DNA from: Acidobacteriota bacterium
Lineage (GTDB): Bacteria; Acidobacteriota; Terriglobia; Acidiferrales; UBA7541
Length of the DNA stretch: 22,587 nucleotides
Assembly (NCBI GenBank): GCA_003224135.1
Contig: QHYO01000396.1
Span: 1 to 22,587, forward strand
Direction of reading: 5' to 3'
Under the pieces are notes generated by a model that worked only from the letters and a program-made list of their open reading frames with translations, made no database searches and had not been told where the DNA came from. The position numbers and the translations under genes are program-made. How positions within the stretch are numbered: position 1 is the stretch's first letter; each line of letters starts with the position of its first letter. Shown in pieces: positions 8,611 through 16,445 of this stretch.

Positions 8611-9477
8611 TCAGGTCGACGGCGTGGGTTGCGAAGCGCGCTTCTGCTTCACTTCTTTTACGCGGTCAACCAGGTCGTCGGCCTGTTTCAACAGGGACGC
8701 GCGCTCGTCGGCGCTGGCTACCGTGTCCGCTTTCCGGCGATAGAGCAGGTTGAGGTAGGCCATGGCGTCGTCATAATCAGGGCGAATCGAGATAGCCCTC
8801 TGAAGATCGGAAATACCTTCGTCGATCAACGGGCCATACTTCGCAAGGTAGTCGCCGCGAATGGCAGCGGGGAGAGGTTCGGTGTCCCTGACCTGCTTGC
8901 GAATATTTTTCTCGTTGTATTCTTTGCGCATTTCGCTGTTGGCGCGGAAAGCCAGCGTCCAGTCGATGACGCCGATCCAGTAATAGGGTTCAGGATCTTC
9001 CGGCTTCAATTGAATGTGCTTCTGGTGATAGGTCTTGGACTCTTCGAAAAGTTTGGGATCATAGGGCGTGCCGGCCATCTGGAAGAGGATGGAGCCGATT
9101 CCGTCGATGGCACTGAGGTTATCCGGATTGGTCCCTAGGATATCCTTGAATTCCTGAATGGCCTGCCTGCCAATGTTCTTATTTTGCTCGGACGGAGCTC
9201 CGGGAATGTACTGGCTGGCATAGGCAGTGGCGAGATAGAGGCGCGCGTTAAGAAGTGAAGGATCAAGATCCTTGGCTTGCTTGAAGTCCTCCACGGCGGC
9301 GTCGTACTGGCCGTTCTTAAAAGCCGCGACGCCTTTGTTGAGAAGGTCGCGGGCTTTCAGTTTGTTGCAGCCGGAAAATCCGGCGACCACAACAAACACC
9401 GCCAGGACGGCAGCGGCCCGGCGGAACCAAGATGCGGACTGCGAAGCGTCCGTGCGTGCAAGCGATGCATGAGTCAT
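8611..9477 (-). CDS. TPR-repeat lipoprotein
   Basis: 288 residues from the ATG at 9477. The frame is open to 9519 with another ATG at 9489, so the start is not certain. The 9477 start gives a compact lipoprotein signal: a basic segment (WFRR), a hydrophobic core (AAAVLAVFVVVAG) and the lipobox FSGC at C37. The mature part opens with a clear TPR (ARDLLNKGVAAFKNGQYDAA, then DLDPSLLNARLYLATAY). Further TPR-like helices surround QEFKDILGTNPDNLSAI, HIQLKPEDPEPYYWIGV and LQRAISIRPDYDDAMAYL. The C-terminus is charged and disordered. It is the last gene before the intrinsic terminator and follows the exbD genes, so it may serve the Ton/Exb envelope machinery as a periplasmic scaffold, but this is inference from position only. 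Confidence 0.88.
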   Translation of the reverse strand: MTHASLARTDASQSASWFRRAAAVLAVFVVVAGFSGCNKLKARDLLNKGVAAFKNGQYDAAVEDFKQAKDLDPSLLNARLYLATAYASQYIPGAPSEQNKNIGRQAIQEFKDILGTNPDNLSAIDGIGSILFQMAGTPYDPKLFEESKTYHQKHIQLKPEDPEPYYWIGVIDWTLAFRANSEMRKEYNEKNIRKQVRDTEPLPAAIRGDYLAKYGPLIDEGISDLQRAISIRPDYDDAMAYLNLLYRRKADTVASADERASLLKQADDLVDRVKEVKQKRASQPTPST

Positions 9478-9562
9478 CGAAGCGTCCATCCCTACGATGC
9501 GCGGTCCCAAATCGGCCACGCGATGAATTCAGATCCGCCCTGCGCGGGCTATTCCATCACAA

Positions 9563-9985
9563 TCAGCGATTTTGTTCCAGCCCTGGAGTCAACAAGCCGA
9601 CAGAAATTCCGGAACCATGCAAAACGTCAACGACCCGAGCAACGAGAGCGAACTCTACAGGAGCCTCGCCACGAATGAAAGCGACTTTATGGGCACGCTC
9701 TTTGTAGATTGCTTCCATCCGGTCCGCCAGGCGATCCCAACTTACTGGTTCCTGATTGATTCGGAGACCGCCGTTGGACTGCAACTGAACAACGATGACG
9801 CTCTCCTCCTGAGCGGCGGACCTCTGGCCGGTTGGCGGCTGAGGCATCATGGCATCGAGGCCCTTCTGCTGATGAGACGCGCTCATAAAGATCACGAGCA
9901 AAACCAGCAGAATGTCAATCAACGGAACGACATTTAATTCGGTGTACGTTCCGCGGTTCAAGCCACCAACTTGCATTCCCATCAT
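9563..9985 (-). CDS. exbD: ExbD/TolR family biopolymer transport protein (third copy)
   Basis: 140 residues with the standard ExbD plan: a short cytoplasmic N-terminus, one transmembrane helix (NVVPLIDILLVLLVIFM, about 18-34) and a periplasmic domain. The conserved proton-path aspartate is D24 in PLIDILL. The periplasmic domain has the usual ExbD strand-helix pattern (SVIVVQLQSNGG, PVSWDRLADRMEAIYK, AHKVAFIRGEAPVEF, VVDVLHGSGISVGLLT). GAGGTGG directly precedes ATGATG, leaving some doubt about which ATG is used. With ExbB, ExbD converts proton flow into force on TonB. Its complete periplasmic strand provides the template showing what is missing in the neighbouring copy at 10068-10447. Confidence 0.93.
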   Translation of the reverse strand: MMGMQVGGLNRGTYTELNVVPLIDILLVLLVIFMSASHQQKGLDAMMPQPPTGQRSAAQEESVIVVQLQSNGGLRINQEPVSWDRLADRMEAIYKERAHKVAFIRGEAPVEFALVARVVDVLHGSGISVGLLTPGLEQNR

Positions 9986-10067
9986 CCACCTCGCAAAAGA
10001 AATGACCCGGCGAGGAGGACTCTCACAACCCTGCGAAAAAAATCGAGTATCCGCGAACTTCTGGAAC

Positions 10068-10447
10068 TTATTGCCCCGCTTCCAGCTTCGCGGTGATCAG
10101 ACCGACCTTGTCAATTCCAGCGCCGCGCATGATATCAATCGCGCGCGCGACTTCTTCAAACAGGACTTCGTTGTCGCCCTTCACGAAAGCGACCTTCTCC
10201 GCGCGCTCCTTGAAAATTTGTTCCATGCGCGGGCCAAGGCGATCCCAGCTGGGACGGTCTTATTCTCAAGGTCCGGATTCTGCTGTTGATTCGGATTGGG
10301 CTGTGGAACCAGTGTGTCGAGGCCCTTGGGAGTCAGCGGCGTGATCACCATAAAAATGATCAAAAGCACCAGCAAAATGTCGATCAGCGGAACGACGTTC
10401 ATTTCCGCCATCGTACCGCCCTTACTTTCACCTACTTGCATTCCCAT
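10068..10447 (-). pseudogene. exbD: ExbD/TolR copy broken by an internal out-of-frame deletion
   Basis: The N-terminus is a normal ExbD (ATG 10447, AGGAGA site; transmembrane helix NVVPLIDILLVLLIIFMV with D23). The frame is intact to DLENKTV at about 10253. From 10250 the ExbD sequence continues in another frame (SWDRLGPRMEQIFKERAEKV, then AIDIMRGAGIDKVGLI) to TAA at 10070-10068. Compared with the neighbouring copy, 18 residues should separate V and S, but only two bases are present: a loss of about 52 bases, not divisible by three. The unshifted frame ends at 10181 as an 88-residue protein that keeps the membrane helix but loses the periplasmic domain. The junction lies in the palindrome TCCCAGCTGGGA. 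The C-terminal sequence still reads cleanly, so the loss is recent or an assembly artefact. Confidence 0.85.
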
Positions 10448-10594
10448 TGCGAGTCTCCTGTCGGCTCATCCCTGCGAAGGACGGGAGCCATTGCGCCGCG
10501 CCGGGTGGGAGCCAGCGCGGCATCGGAACTTTTTCCTCAACTGCCCTTACTACGATCCTTATTACGAATGGTGCAACCAAGTACTGCGTAAACC

Positions 10595-11074
10595 TCAGTC
10601 GCCGGTTGGCGGCGGAGGTGGTGGTTGTGCTGCTCTTTCGTTACGCTCGGTCAAAAGGCCGAGTTGGTCCACACCCGCGGAACGTATCTCATCCACAACG
10701 GCAACTACGTCGCCGTACTTGGCGCGCGCATCGCTTTTGAGATAAACGACCTTGTCCACTCTGTTGGAGATGCGGTCCTTGACTTGCCCCGACAGGTCGG
10801 CTTTCTGAACCTGGGTGTTTCCTATGAAGATGTTGCCATCCCTGGTCACAGCCACGACGACTGCGTCTTCTTTATCGGCGTCCTGCATGTCCCTGGCGGT
10901 GTTCGTGCGCGCCATGTCCACGGGCTTATTTTTTTGCAACATGGGAGTCACGACCATGAAGATGATCAGCAGGACGAGCATGATGTCCGCCATCGGAATC
11001 ACGTTTGGCGATGACATCTGGCTACCCACCTGCGGCTTATAGCGGCCGCCACTCCTTTGGTCTGTACCGGCCAT
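10595..11074 (-). CDS. exbD: ExbD/TolR family biopolymer transport protein (first copy)
   Basis: 159 residues, directly after exbB with an 11-base gap, so probably translated from the same message. The single transmembrane helix is NVIPMADIMLVLLIIFMVV (about 24-42), with the conserved aspartate D30. The periplasmic domain follows (EDAVVVAVTRDGNIFIGNTQ, DKVVYLKSDARAKYGDVVAV, AGVDQLGLLTE). It differs from the other two copies in having an N-terminal Gly/Arg/Lys-rich stretch (SGGRYKPQVGSQM) and a proline tail (PPPPPPTGD). Sequence divergence from the other copies suggests it is the main ExbB partner or has a distinct TonB specificity; both are inference. Confidence 0.93.
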   Translation of the reverse strand: MAGTDQRSGGRYKPQVGSQMSSPNVIPMADIMLVLLIIFMVVTPMLQKNKPVDMARTNTARDMQDADKEDAVVVAVTRDGNIFIGNTQVQKADLSGQVKDRISNRVDKVVYLKSDARAKYGDVVAVVDEIRSAGVDQLGLLTERNERAAQPPPPPPTGD

Positions 11075-11085
11075 TTCAGGCTCCT

Positions 11086-11808
11086 TTACTTCTTGGCGCC
11101 ACGACGAAGGATGAAGTAATTGATGAGCTCCATCGAGGAGTTGTCCATCTCGACGTCGAACGCTTCAACCTTGTTGGTGAAATAGTTGTAGGCCCACACG
11201 GCGGGCACGGCGACGATCAAGCCAAACGCGGTGGTAACCAGCGCTTCAGCGATACCACCGGCGACCGCCGACAGACCAGTCGCGTGGCTCTGCTCGATGC
11301 CTTTAAACGCGTTCAAAATGCCGACCACCGTGCCGAACAGTCCAACGAAGGGTGCCGTCGAGCCAATCGTGGCGAGGGCTGAGAGGCCGCGCTTCATTTC
11401 CGCGTGAACGATAGCGACGGAGCGCTCGAGGCCGCGCTTGGCAGCTTCGACGACGTCGGCATCGGAGACTTGCTGGGAAGCGGACTGGAATTCGCTGAGA
11501 CCCGTCGCGACAACTTTCGCGATGTGGCTCTTCTTGTTGCGCTCTGCGATAGCGATGGCTTCGTCTAGCTTGCCATCTTTCAGCGCGCCCGCAACCTGCT
11601 GAACAAAGATGCGCGACTGCTTGCGCGCGGCGCTGTACATCAGCGCGCGATCAATCATCACGCCGAACGAATAAACGGAAAGTACGAATAGAGTGACAAC
11701 GACTGCGCGAGGAAGAAAGCTCATCTGAGACCACATGGTCCTCAGATCCCAGCTTGAGCCGGTGGTCTGGAGGAACATGGCGGCGTAAACGTACAAAGTG
11801 GCTACCAT
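11086..11808 (-). CDS. exbB: ExbB/TolQ/MotA family proton channel protein
   Basis: 240 residues from the ATG at 11808, chosen because AGGAG stands eight to nine bases upstream and the first helix is then correctly placed; the frame is open further upstream to 11895. There are three transmembrane segments, at about 36-54, 145-167 and 186-208, separated by a long cytoplasmic loop (about 60-140), the ExbB/TolQ topology. The family core is clear: ATIGSTAPFVGLFGTVVGIL (147-166) and GGIAEALVTTAFGLIVAVPA (184-203). ExbB forms a pentamer around an ExbD dimer and conducts protons to energise TonB. It lies between tonB and the exbD cluster. Confidence 0.95.
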   Translation of the reverse strand: MVATLYVYAAMFLQTTGSSWDLRTMWSQMSFLPRAVVVTLFVLSVYSFGVMIDRALMYSAARKQSRIFVQQVAGALKDGKLDEAIAIAERNKKSHIAKVVATGLSEFQSASQQVSDADVVEAAKRGLERSVAIVHAEMKRGLSALATIGSTAPFVGLFGTVVGILNAFKGIEQSHATGLSAVAGGIAEALVTTAFGLIVAVPAVWAYNYFTNKVEAFDVEMDNSSMELINYFILRRGAKK

Positions 11809-11967
11809 TCGTTTTGCTCCTGTAGGCGGGCCGCTAAGCAACCGCGCCTTTATAAGTTCCGCGTGATTTGCAGCGTTGTTCACGCCGCTCTTCAACGAGT
11901 TACTGCCGAATCTGTGCTACTCGAAGCGTTTCGCATGTCCCACGATCCGCGAAACGATCCGTTGGTA

Positions 11968-12699
11968 CTACTGGTTCAAAGAGAAAATCACATCGATCGT
12001 CGTGTCAACTTCAACCGGTTCACCGTTAAGAGTAGTTGGTCGGTATCTCCACTGACGCACAGCGTCGAGCGCTGCTTGTACCAACAGTGGATGTCCTGAC
12101 ATGACCTCAAGTGACTCCACACTTCCCGACTTGGAGATGATCGCGTGGAGGCGCACCGTACCTGAGATGCGCGTCTGGCGCGCCAACGGTGGATAGTTCG
12201 GCTGAACGCGGTTGACGAGCGAAGCAGCGGTGACAGCTCCGCCTTGACGAATTCGAGTCTGCGCCGGCTTCGGTGGGGGAGGCGCACCGCCAACTCCACC
12301 GATGACGCCGCCGATCACGCCGCCCATCTGGCCGCCAGGAACACCACCTGGCACGCCGCCAGTGGCTCCCATGACGTCCGGTTCGGCGTCTTCCTTAATA
12401 ATCTTGATCTCTTTGGGGATGACCTTGGGGGCGACGAGCTTTCCTGCGTCGATCAAGTGTACCTGCGGCTTTACGTGCACCACGGGCGCCGCGGCGGGCG
12501 GCGGTGGTGGCGGCGGTGGCGGTGGCGGCGCGATAAGCAGCGTCGCAAGGCTCGCCTTCGGCAGCGCTTCCGTATAGATCAACGGTATCAGAATGAGTAC
12601 AGCAAGAAAGGTCGCCTGCAAGACCATGGACATCACCACCGTCCACGGCTTGTTGGTCTTTTTGGATTTCGGACTGGAAACAACCATTTCTTCAAACAT
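11968..12699 (-). CDS. tonB: Energy transducer TonB
   Basis: 243 residues with the TonB plan: a short cytoplasmic N-terminus, one transmembrane helix (about 22-42, VMSMVLQATFLAVLILIPLI), a periplasmic spacer and a C-terminal TonB domain (about 160-243). The spacer begins with a run of 11 prolines (about 58-68). It also has a Gly-rich stretch with PGG and GVIGG repeats (GGVPGGVPGG, GGVIGGVIGGVGG) instead of the usual Glu-Pro/Lys-Pro repeats. The C-terminal domain contains YPPLARQTRISGTVRLHAII and AVRQWRYRPTTLNGEPV, typical TonB motifs. The strong AGGAGG site lies inside the end of secF, whose stop is only three bases before the tonB ATG. TonB would power outer-membrane receptors using the ExbB/ExbD proteins encoded just downstream. 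Confidence 0.95.
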   Translation of the reverse strand: MFEEMVVSSPKSKKTNKPWTVVMSMVLQATFLAVLILIPLIYTEALPKASLATLLIAPPPPPPPPPPPAAAPVVHVKPQVHLIDAGKLVAPKVIPKEIKIIKEDAEPDVMGATGGVPGGVPGGQMGGVIGGVIGGVGGAPPPPKPAQTRIRQGGAVTAASLVNRVQPNYPPLARQTRISGTVRLHAIISKSGSVESLEVMSGHPLLVQAALDAVRQWRYRPTTLNGEPVEVDTTIDVIFSLNQ

Positions 12700-12702
12700 G
12701 GT

Positions 12703-13956
12703 CTACCTCCTCCCGGCGGGAGCAAGGCGCCCTGCGGCGGCCTCACTGCTCCGGGTTTTGTTGCCGGCTGCGGGTCCGGTCCCTGCTGCCGCTCCCTGGC
12801 CTTTCCAACGATGCCACCAGACCACGAGCGGAGCAGCAATGCCAAAACTGGAGTACGTTCCTACCACAATCCCCACCACCAGGGCAAAGGAGAATGCGCG
12901 AAGCACCTGGCCGCCCATCAGGAAAAGCACGAGCACGGTGAGAAAAGTCAGACCACTGGTAAGTATCGTCCGCGACAACGTCTGATTGATGGATTTGTTT
13001 ACCACCGCCGCAAAATCTTCTTTGCGCAGCAGACGATTGTTTTCGCGGATGCGGTCGAAAATGACGATGGTGTCGTTCATCGAATAGCCAACCAGCGTGA
13101 GCAATGCGGCAATCACAGTGAGTGAAATCTCATAATGCAGCAGAGAGAAAAATCCCAGCGTGATCAGAACGTCGTGGAATACTGCCAGGACGGCGGCTGC
13201 CCCGAAAACCCACTCGAATCTGAAGGCAATATATACCAGCATGCCTGCCAAAGCATAGAGGGTAACGAAAACTGCCTGGCGGCGAAGCTCGGCGCCAACT
13301 TTCGCGCCCACAATTTCAGCAGTGCGGATTGCGAACGGCCCCAGTGCGTAGCCGTCTTTCAACGACGCGAGGACTGCCGGAGTAACTCCGGCCACTTTTC
13401 CAAGGTCATCGAAATTTGTTACCAGGCCATTCAGCGTTCTGTCGCGGTAGTCCAAAATCTGTCTTGCGAGCTGCTGATACTTTTCTCCAGCGGCCGCCGA
13501 CAGATTCAACGGATCTTTTTGAGTGAGATGGGCCGCAAGGTTCGAGGCAGTCGCCGCGTTGAGATCTGGCTTGCCTACGTTTTCGGAATTGTACGCCGCA
13601 TTCAGTGCGGCAAGGACCTGAGCCTTGCTCGAATCGCGCGCTTCGTCGCTCGTACCATTTTGCCCGACGAAAACCAGGACTTCGTTGGAATTGCCGGCGC
13701 CGACATTGCCAATGCTTTGGATTTCGCTGTTGCCCAATCCTCGCGCGGTCAGCGCACTCCGCAAATGATCAATATTCGGCGGCTGAGCAAATCGGACATC
13801 AACGTTTGTACCGCCCTTGAAGTCAATGCCGTAGTAGAGGCCGCCTTTGGCGAAAATTGAAACCCAGCCGGCGAGCAGAAGAATCGCGCTCAACGCATAG
13901 AAATACTTAGCTTTGCCCATCCAGTCGATATTGGGCTCTTTGAAGAACTCTATCAT
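12703..13956 (-). CDS. secF: Protein translocase subunit SecF
   Basis: 417 residues from the ATG at 13956 (MIEFFKEPNIDWMGK), the usual SecF N-terminus; the frame is open up to 14043, but that extension looks unrelated. SecF with SecD pulls secreted proteins through the Sec channel using the proton gradient. Visible features are the first transmembrane helix (about 18-36), the periplasmic FKGGTNVDV motif (46-54), GYSMNDTIVIFDRIRE (290-305) and SRTILTSGLTFL (328-339) in the RND-type core. It is longer than typical SecF (about 300-320 residues) because of an insertion at about 110-205 (NAAYNSENVGKPDLNAATAS, ending LGKVAGVTPAVLASLKDG, which looks helix-hairpin-helix-like) and a long Ala/Gly/Arg tail. 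No strong ribosome site was seen. Confidence 0.95.
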   Translation of the reverse strand: MIEFFKEPNIDWMGKAKYFYALSAILLLAGWVSIFAKGGLYYGIDFKGGTNVDVRFAQPPNIDHLRSALTARGLGNSEIQSIGNVGAGNSNEVLVFVGQNGTSDEARDSSKAQVLAALNAAYNSENVGKPDLNAATASNLAAHLTQKDPLNLSAAAGEKYQQLARQILDYRDRTLNGLVTNFDDLGKVAGVTPAVLASLKDGYALGPFAIRTAEIVGAKVGAELRRQAVFVTLYALAGMLVYIAFRFEWVFGAAAVLAVFHDVLITLGFFSLLHYEISLTVIAALLTLVGYSMNDTIVIFDRIRENNRLLRKEDFAAVVNKSINQTLSRTILTSGLTFLTVLVLFLMGGQVLRAFSFALVVGIVVGTYSSFGIAAPLVVWWHRWKGQGAAAGTGPAAGNKTRSSEAAAGRLAPAGRR

Positions 13957-14136
13957 TCTGGCTCTGCTTCCCTTCTTTAGACTCCAGCGAGTAGCGAATT
14001 GTTCCCGGTTCGCGGGTAGTGAACGAAGGCAATGGCTGGCCATCGTCTCGCAAAATCAAACCAGGACCAATCCCACAAACCACCCAATTTTTCTAGGAGA
14101 ATCGGGTTAGCAGTCCTAGTACAACCCCTCGTACAC

Positions 14137-15771
14137 CTAGATGCTCAGCTCCGCTTGACGATCCATTTTCGCCAGGTGGTATTGGAAAATCGACCTCGAA
14201 ACGTAAATCGCCGTGAACACGTTGGCGATCAAGCCGATGGTCAACGAAATCGCGAAACCGCGAATCGGCCCGGTGCCGAACAAGAACAAGAAGAAGGCCG
14301 AAACTACGGTCGTGACGTGCGTGTCGATGATGGTCACGAACGCCTTCTCGAAACCGGCGTCCACAGCCGAAGCCGGGGACTTGCCGTTGCGCAACTCCTC
14401 GCGAATGCGCTCAAAAACCAGTACGTTCGAGTCAACGCCCATGCCGATGGTCAGGATGACGCCAGCGATGCCGGGAAGTGTCAGCACAGCACCAAAGTAG
14501 GCAAGCGCGGCAAGAAGAATAATCAAATTGAGCAGGAGCGCGACGACCGCGTTGGCTCCCGAAATCCGGTAATAGAACAACATGAAGAGCATGACAGCGA
14601 TGAGGCTGAGTACCGACGCTTGGACACCGTGACGAATCGAATCCGCGCCAAGTGATGGGCCAACCGTCCGCTCTTCCAGATATTTGATCGAAGCAGGCAG
14701 CGCACCGGCTCGCAGCACAAGCGCCAAATCGTGAGCCGACTCCTGTCCGAAGTTCCCTTCGATCATTCCGTTGTCGTCGATTCTTCCGTTGATCACGGGA
14801 GCGGAGTACACGCGGTGCTCCAGGACTATCGCCAACTGCTTGCCCTTGTTCGTTTCGGTAAAGGGACCAAACCGGCGGGCTGCTTCAGAAGAAAGCACAA
14901 AGTTGACCTGCCACTGTCCCGGATTATTCGTATTGCGGGACTCCGTAGCATTTCGCAGGTCGCGGCCCGTCACGATTGGTGCGCGGCTCACGAGGTACCA
15001 GACTTCGCCCTGTTCGGGAGTTCCGCTAGCGCTTCGCGTCTCGCTGCGCCCCGGCATCAATTCTGTCCCCGGGGGCAAAATCCCGCCGTGAGCGCTCAGC
15101 GCTTCGGATTGCGAACTGTAGGAACGCGGATCTTCGACAAGCCTCAGTTCCAGCTGGCCGCCAGCCTGAATCACAGCTTTTGCACGCGACGGGTCGCCTT
15201 CACCCGGCAGTTGCACAAGAATTTCATTGTCATTGCGGCCCCGGCGCTGAATCGTTGGCTCGGTCAGGCCGAGAGCATTGATGCGCCGATCAATCGTCTC
15301 AAGCGACTGCGACATCGTGTTTTCTTGTATCTGCGCGACGGCGCTCGGACGCAGTGTCAGCAGATAACCCGACGTTTCTCCCGCTGCGGGAGCCGATTCC
15401 CACAAGCTGCCGTATTGCTGTTGAACAAAATCGCGGAACACAGACGCCTGTGCCGAATCCACGTTGCGCACCAGAATGTGGGTATCGTCCACACGGCGGA
15501 TTTCATCGTAGCGAATATTCTTGTCGCGCAACTGCTTCGTCAGACGGTCCACCATCTGGTCGGTTTCTTGCGCGATCGCTTCCTGCACCTGCACCTGCAG
15601 CACGAGGTGCGTGCCGCCCTGCAAGTCCAGGCCGAGCTTGATCTGCTTGCTGAAATTGTCTTTGACCTGCGCGACCGAAGTGGGGAAGGTCGGAAGTCCG
15701 ATCAATCCATAGATGCAAAGAAGGATCACCGCAAGAATAAACAGCGCTTTCCACTTCAAATTAGGATTCAT
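14137..15771 (-). CDS. secD: Protein translocase subunit SecD
   Basis: 544 residues from the ATG at 15771 (MNPNLKWKALFILAVILL), starting with a transmembrane helix as expected. The P1 head region has GLDLQGGTHLVLQVQ (about 47-61) and TMSQSLETIDRRINALGLTE; the periplasmic domain ends at GAGALPASIKYLEER-like sequence. The membrane half contains GMGVDSNVLVFERIREEL, the conserved SecD core segment needed for proton coupling, and five further hydrophobic helices. SecD works with SecF and YajC after SecYEG in the Sec pathway. It lies between yajC and secF, separated from secF by about 180 bases in which I saw no gene. No good ribosome site precedes the ATG. Confidence 0.97.
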   Translation of the reverse strand: MNPNLKWKALFILAVILLCIYGLIGLPTFPTSVAQVKDNFSKQIKLGLDLQGGTHLVLQVQVQEAIAQETDQMVDRLTKQLRDKNIRYDEIRRVDDTHILVRNVDSAQASVFRDFVQQQYGSLWESAPAAGETSGYLLTLRPSAVAQIQENTMSQSLETIDRRINALGLTEPTIQRRGRNDNEILVQLPGEGDPSRAKAVIQAGGQLELRLVEDPRSYSSQSEALSAHGGILPPGTELMPGRSETRSASGTPEQGEVWYLVSRAPIVTGRDLRNATESRNTNNPGQWQVNFVLSSEAARRFGPFTETNKGKQLAIVLEHRVYSAPVINGRIDDNGMIEGNFGQESAHDLALVLRAGALPASIKYLEERTVGPSLGADSIRHGVQASVLSLIAVMLFMLFYYRISGANAVVALLLNLIILLAALAYFGAVLTLPGIAGVILTIGMGVDSNVLVFERIREELRNGKSPASAVDAGFEKAFVTIIDTHVTTVVSAFFLFLFGTGPIRGFAISLTIGLIANVFTAIYVSRSIFQYHLAKMDRQAELSI

Positions 15772-15806
15772 GATTGAGATAGACGGCTAGAATTCCGCCG
15801 CGAATG

Positions 15807-15887
15807 GAGTCGACCGCCGAGCGGTCGCAATTCAAATCGACCGCTTGGTAGTCGCAGAAACAAACGGCCACCTTGCGGCCGCAACCA
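15807..15887. repeat. Three tandem 27-base imperfect repeats, each with an internal dyad
   Basis: Units are 15807-15833, 15834-15860 and 15861-15887, all exactly 27 bases. Each follows the plan 'CGRCCRC ... GGTCGCA' with a central dyad. Unit 1 holds a perfect 7-bp stem CGACCGC / GCGGTCG with a three-base loop; unit 2 keeps CGAC / GTCG; unit 3 has CGGCC / GGCCG. They lie in the 174-base gap between yajC and secD, in the leader of secD on the minus strand. The length (a multiple of three) allows them to be read as peptide repeats (LRPQGGRLF, LRLPSGRFE, LRPLGGRLH), but no gene is supported. They could be a binding site array or an expression-tuning leader. Confidence 0.75.
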
Positions 15888-15945
15888 AAATTGCGTGGCG
15901 CACAGTTGCTGATGAAAAATTTGCGTCAGCTCGGGCACGGCGGCG

Positions 15946-16257
15946 TTAGCTGGCATTTTCTTCTGCCTCTACCTGTGCAATTGCCGATCGCAGGATGCGA
16001 ATCTTTACCTGATCGGCGATTTTCAGGATCACTGTGTCGCCGTCAATGCCGTTCACCGTGCCGTAAATACCGCTACTGGTCACAACTTTGTCGCCGTTTT
16101 TCAGCGCCGCCAGCATGGCCTGCGTCTTTTTCCGTTGGCGCTGCTGTGGCAGGATGAGCATCACGTAAAAAATACCCATCACGATGACCATCATGACCAG
16201 CGGACTGCCAAGAATTCCGGGCGCTCCGCCCGACTGCAATAAAAGTGCTGCGATCAT
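15946..16257 (-). CDS. yajC: Preprotein translocase subunit YajC
   Basis: 103 residues, typical for YajC. An N-terminal hydrophobic helix (about 19-38, LVMMVIVMGIFYVMLILPQQ) ends in the conserved LPQQRQRKK turn. A small soluble domain follows (LAALKNGDKVVTSSGIYGTV, about 49-68, and the DTVILKIADQVKIRI strand pair). YajC is the accessory membrane protein of the SecDF complex. It lies between tgt and secD, the common bacterial arrangement. The ribosome site before the ATG at 16257 is weak (GGGAAGAG about 14 bases upstream). Its downstream neighbour secD is preceded by the 27-base repeats. Confidence 0.96.
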   Translation of the reverse strand: MIAALLLQSGGAPGILGSPLVMMVIVMGIFYVMLILPQQRQRKKTQAMLAALKNGDKVVTSSGIYGTVNGIDGDTVILKIADQVKIRILRSAIAQVEAEENAS

Positions 16258-16445
16258 CGGATTGTCTGAACTCTTCCCGTTAAGATCAGGCGGTCCCGGT
16301 CAAGAAAACGGATGAACGCGGACCAAACCGCCTGCTAAGAACACTCGCCATTCGCTAAGGAGGAGTCTTCCACCCTCGCGACCACTACCACATGGATTCT
16401 CTGTGCGATTCTCCGAAGACGGCCAGCGCGCTTGCCGGTTTCGAA

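Noticed and set aside
14044..14136. Possible gene or RNA between secD and secF
   Set aside because: No open frame with a start context, no stable dyad and no tRNA-like structure seen.
15807..15887. CRISPR array
   Set aside because: Units are directly adjacent 27-base imperfect copies without spacers, and no cas genes are nearby.
15768..15956. 62-codon minus-strand frame covering the 27-base repeats, with repeated LRPxGGRL peptides
   Set aside because: The peptide periodicity follows from a repeat length divisible by three; there is no ribosome site, it overlaps the ends of yajC and secD, and no family is recognised.
16287..16335. Inverted arms AGGCGGT and ACCGCCT between tgt and yajC as a terminator
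   Set aside because: The loop is long (over 30 bases) and no T-run follows on the minus strand; a terminator inside tgt-yajC would also be unexpected.
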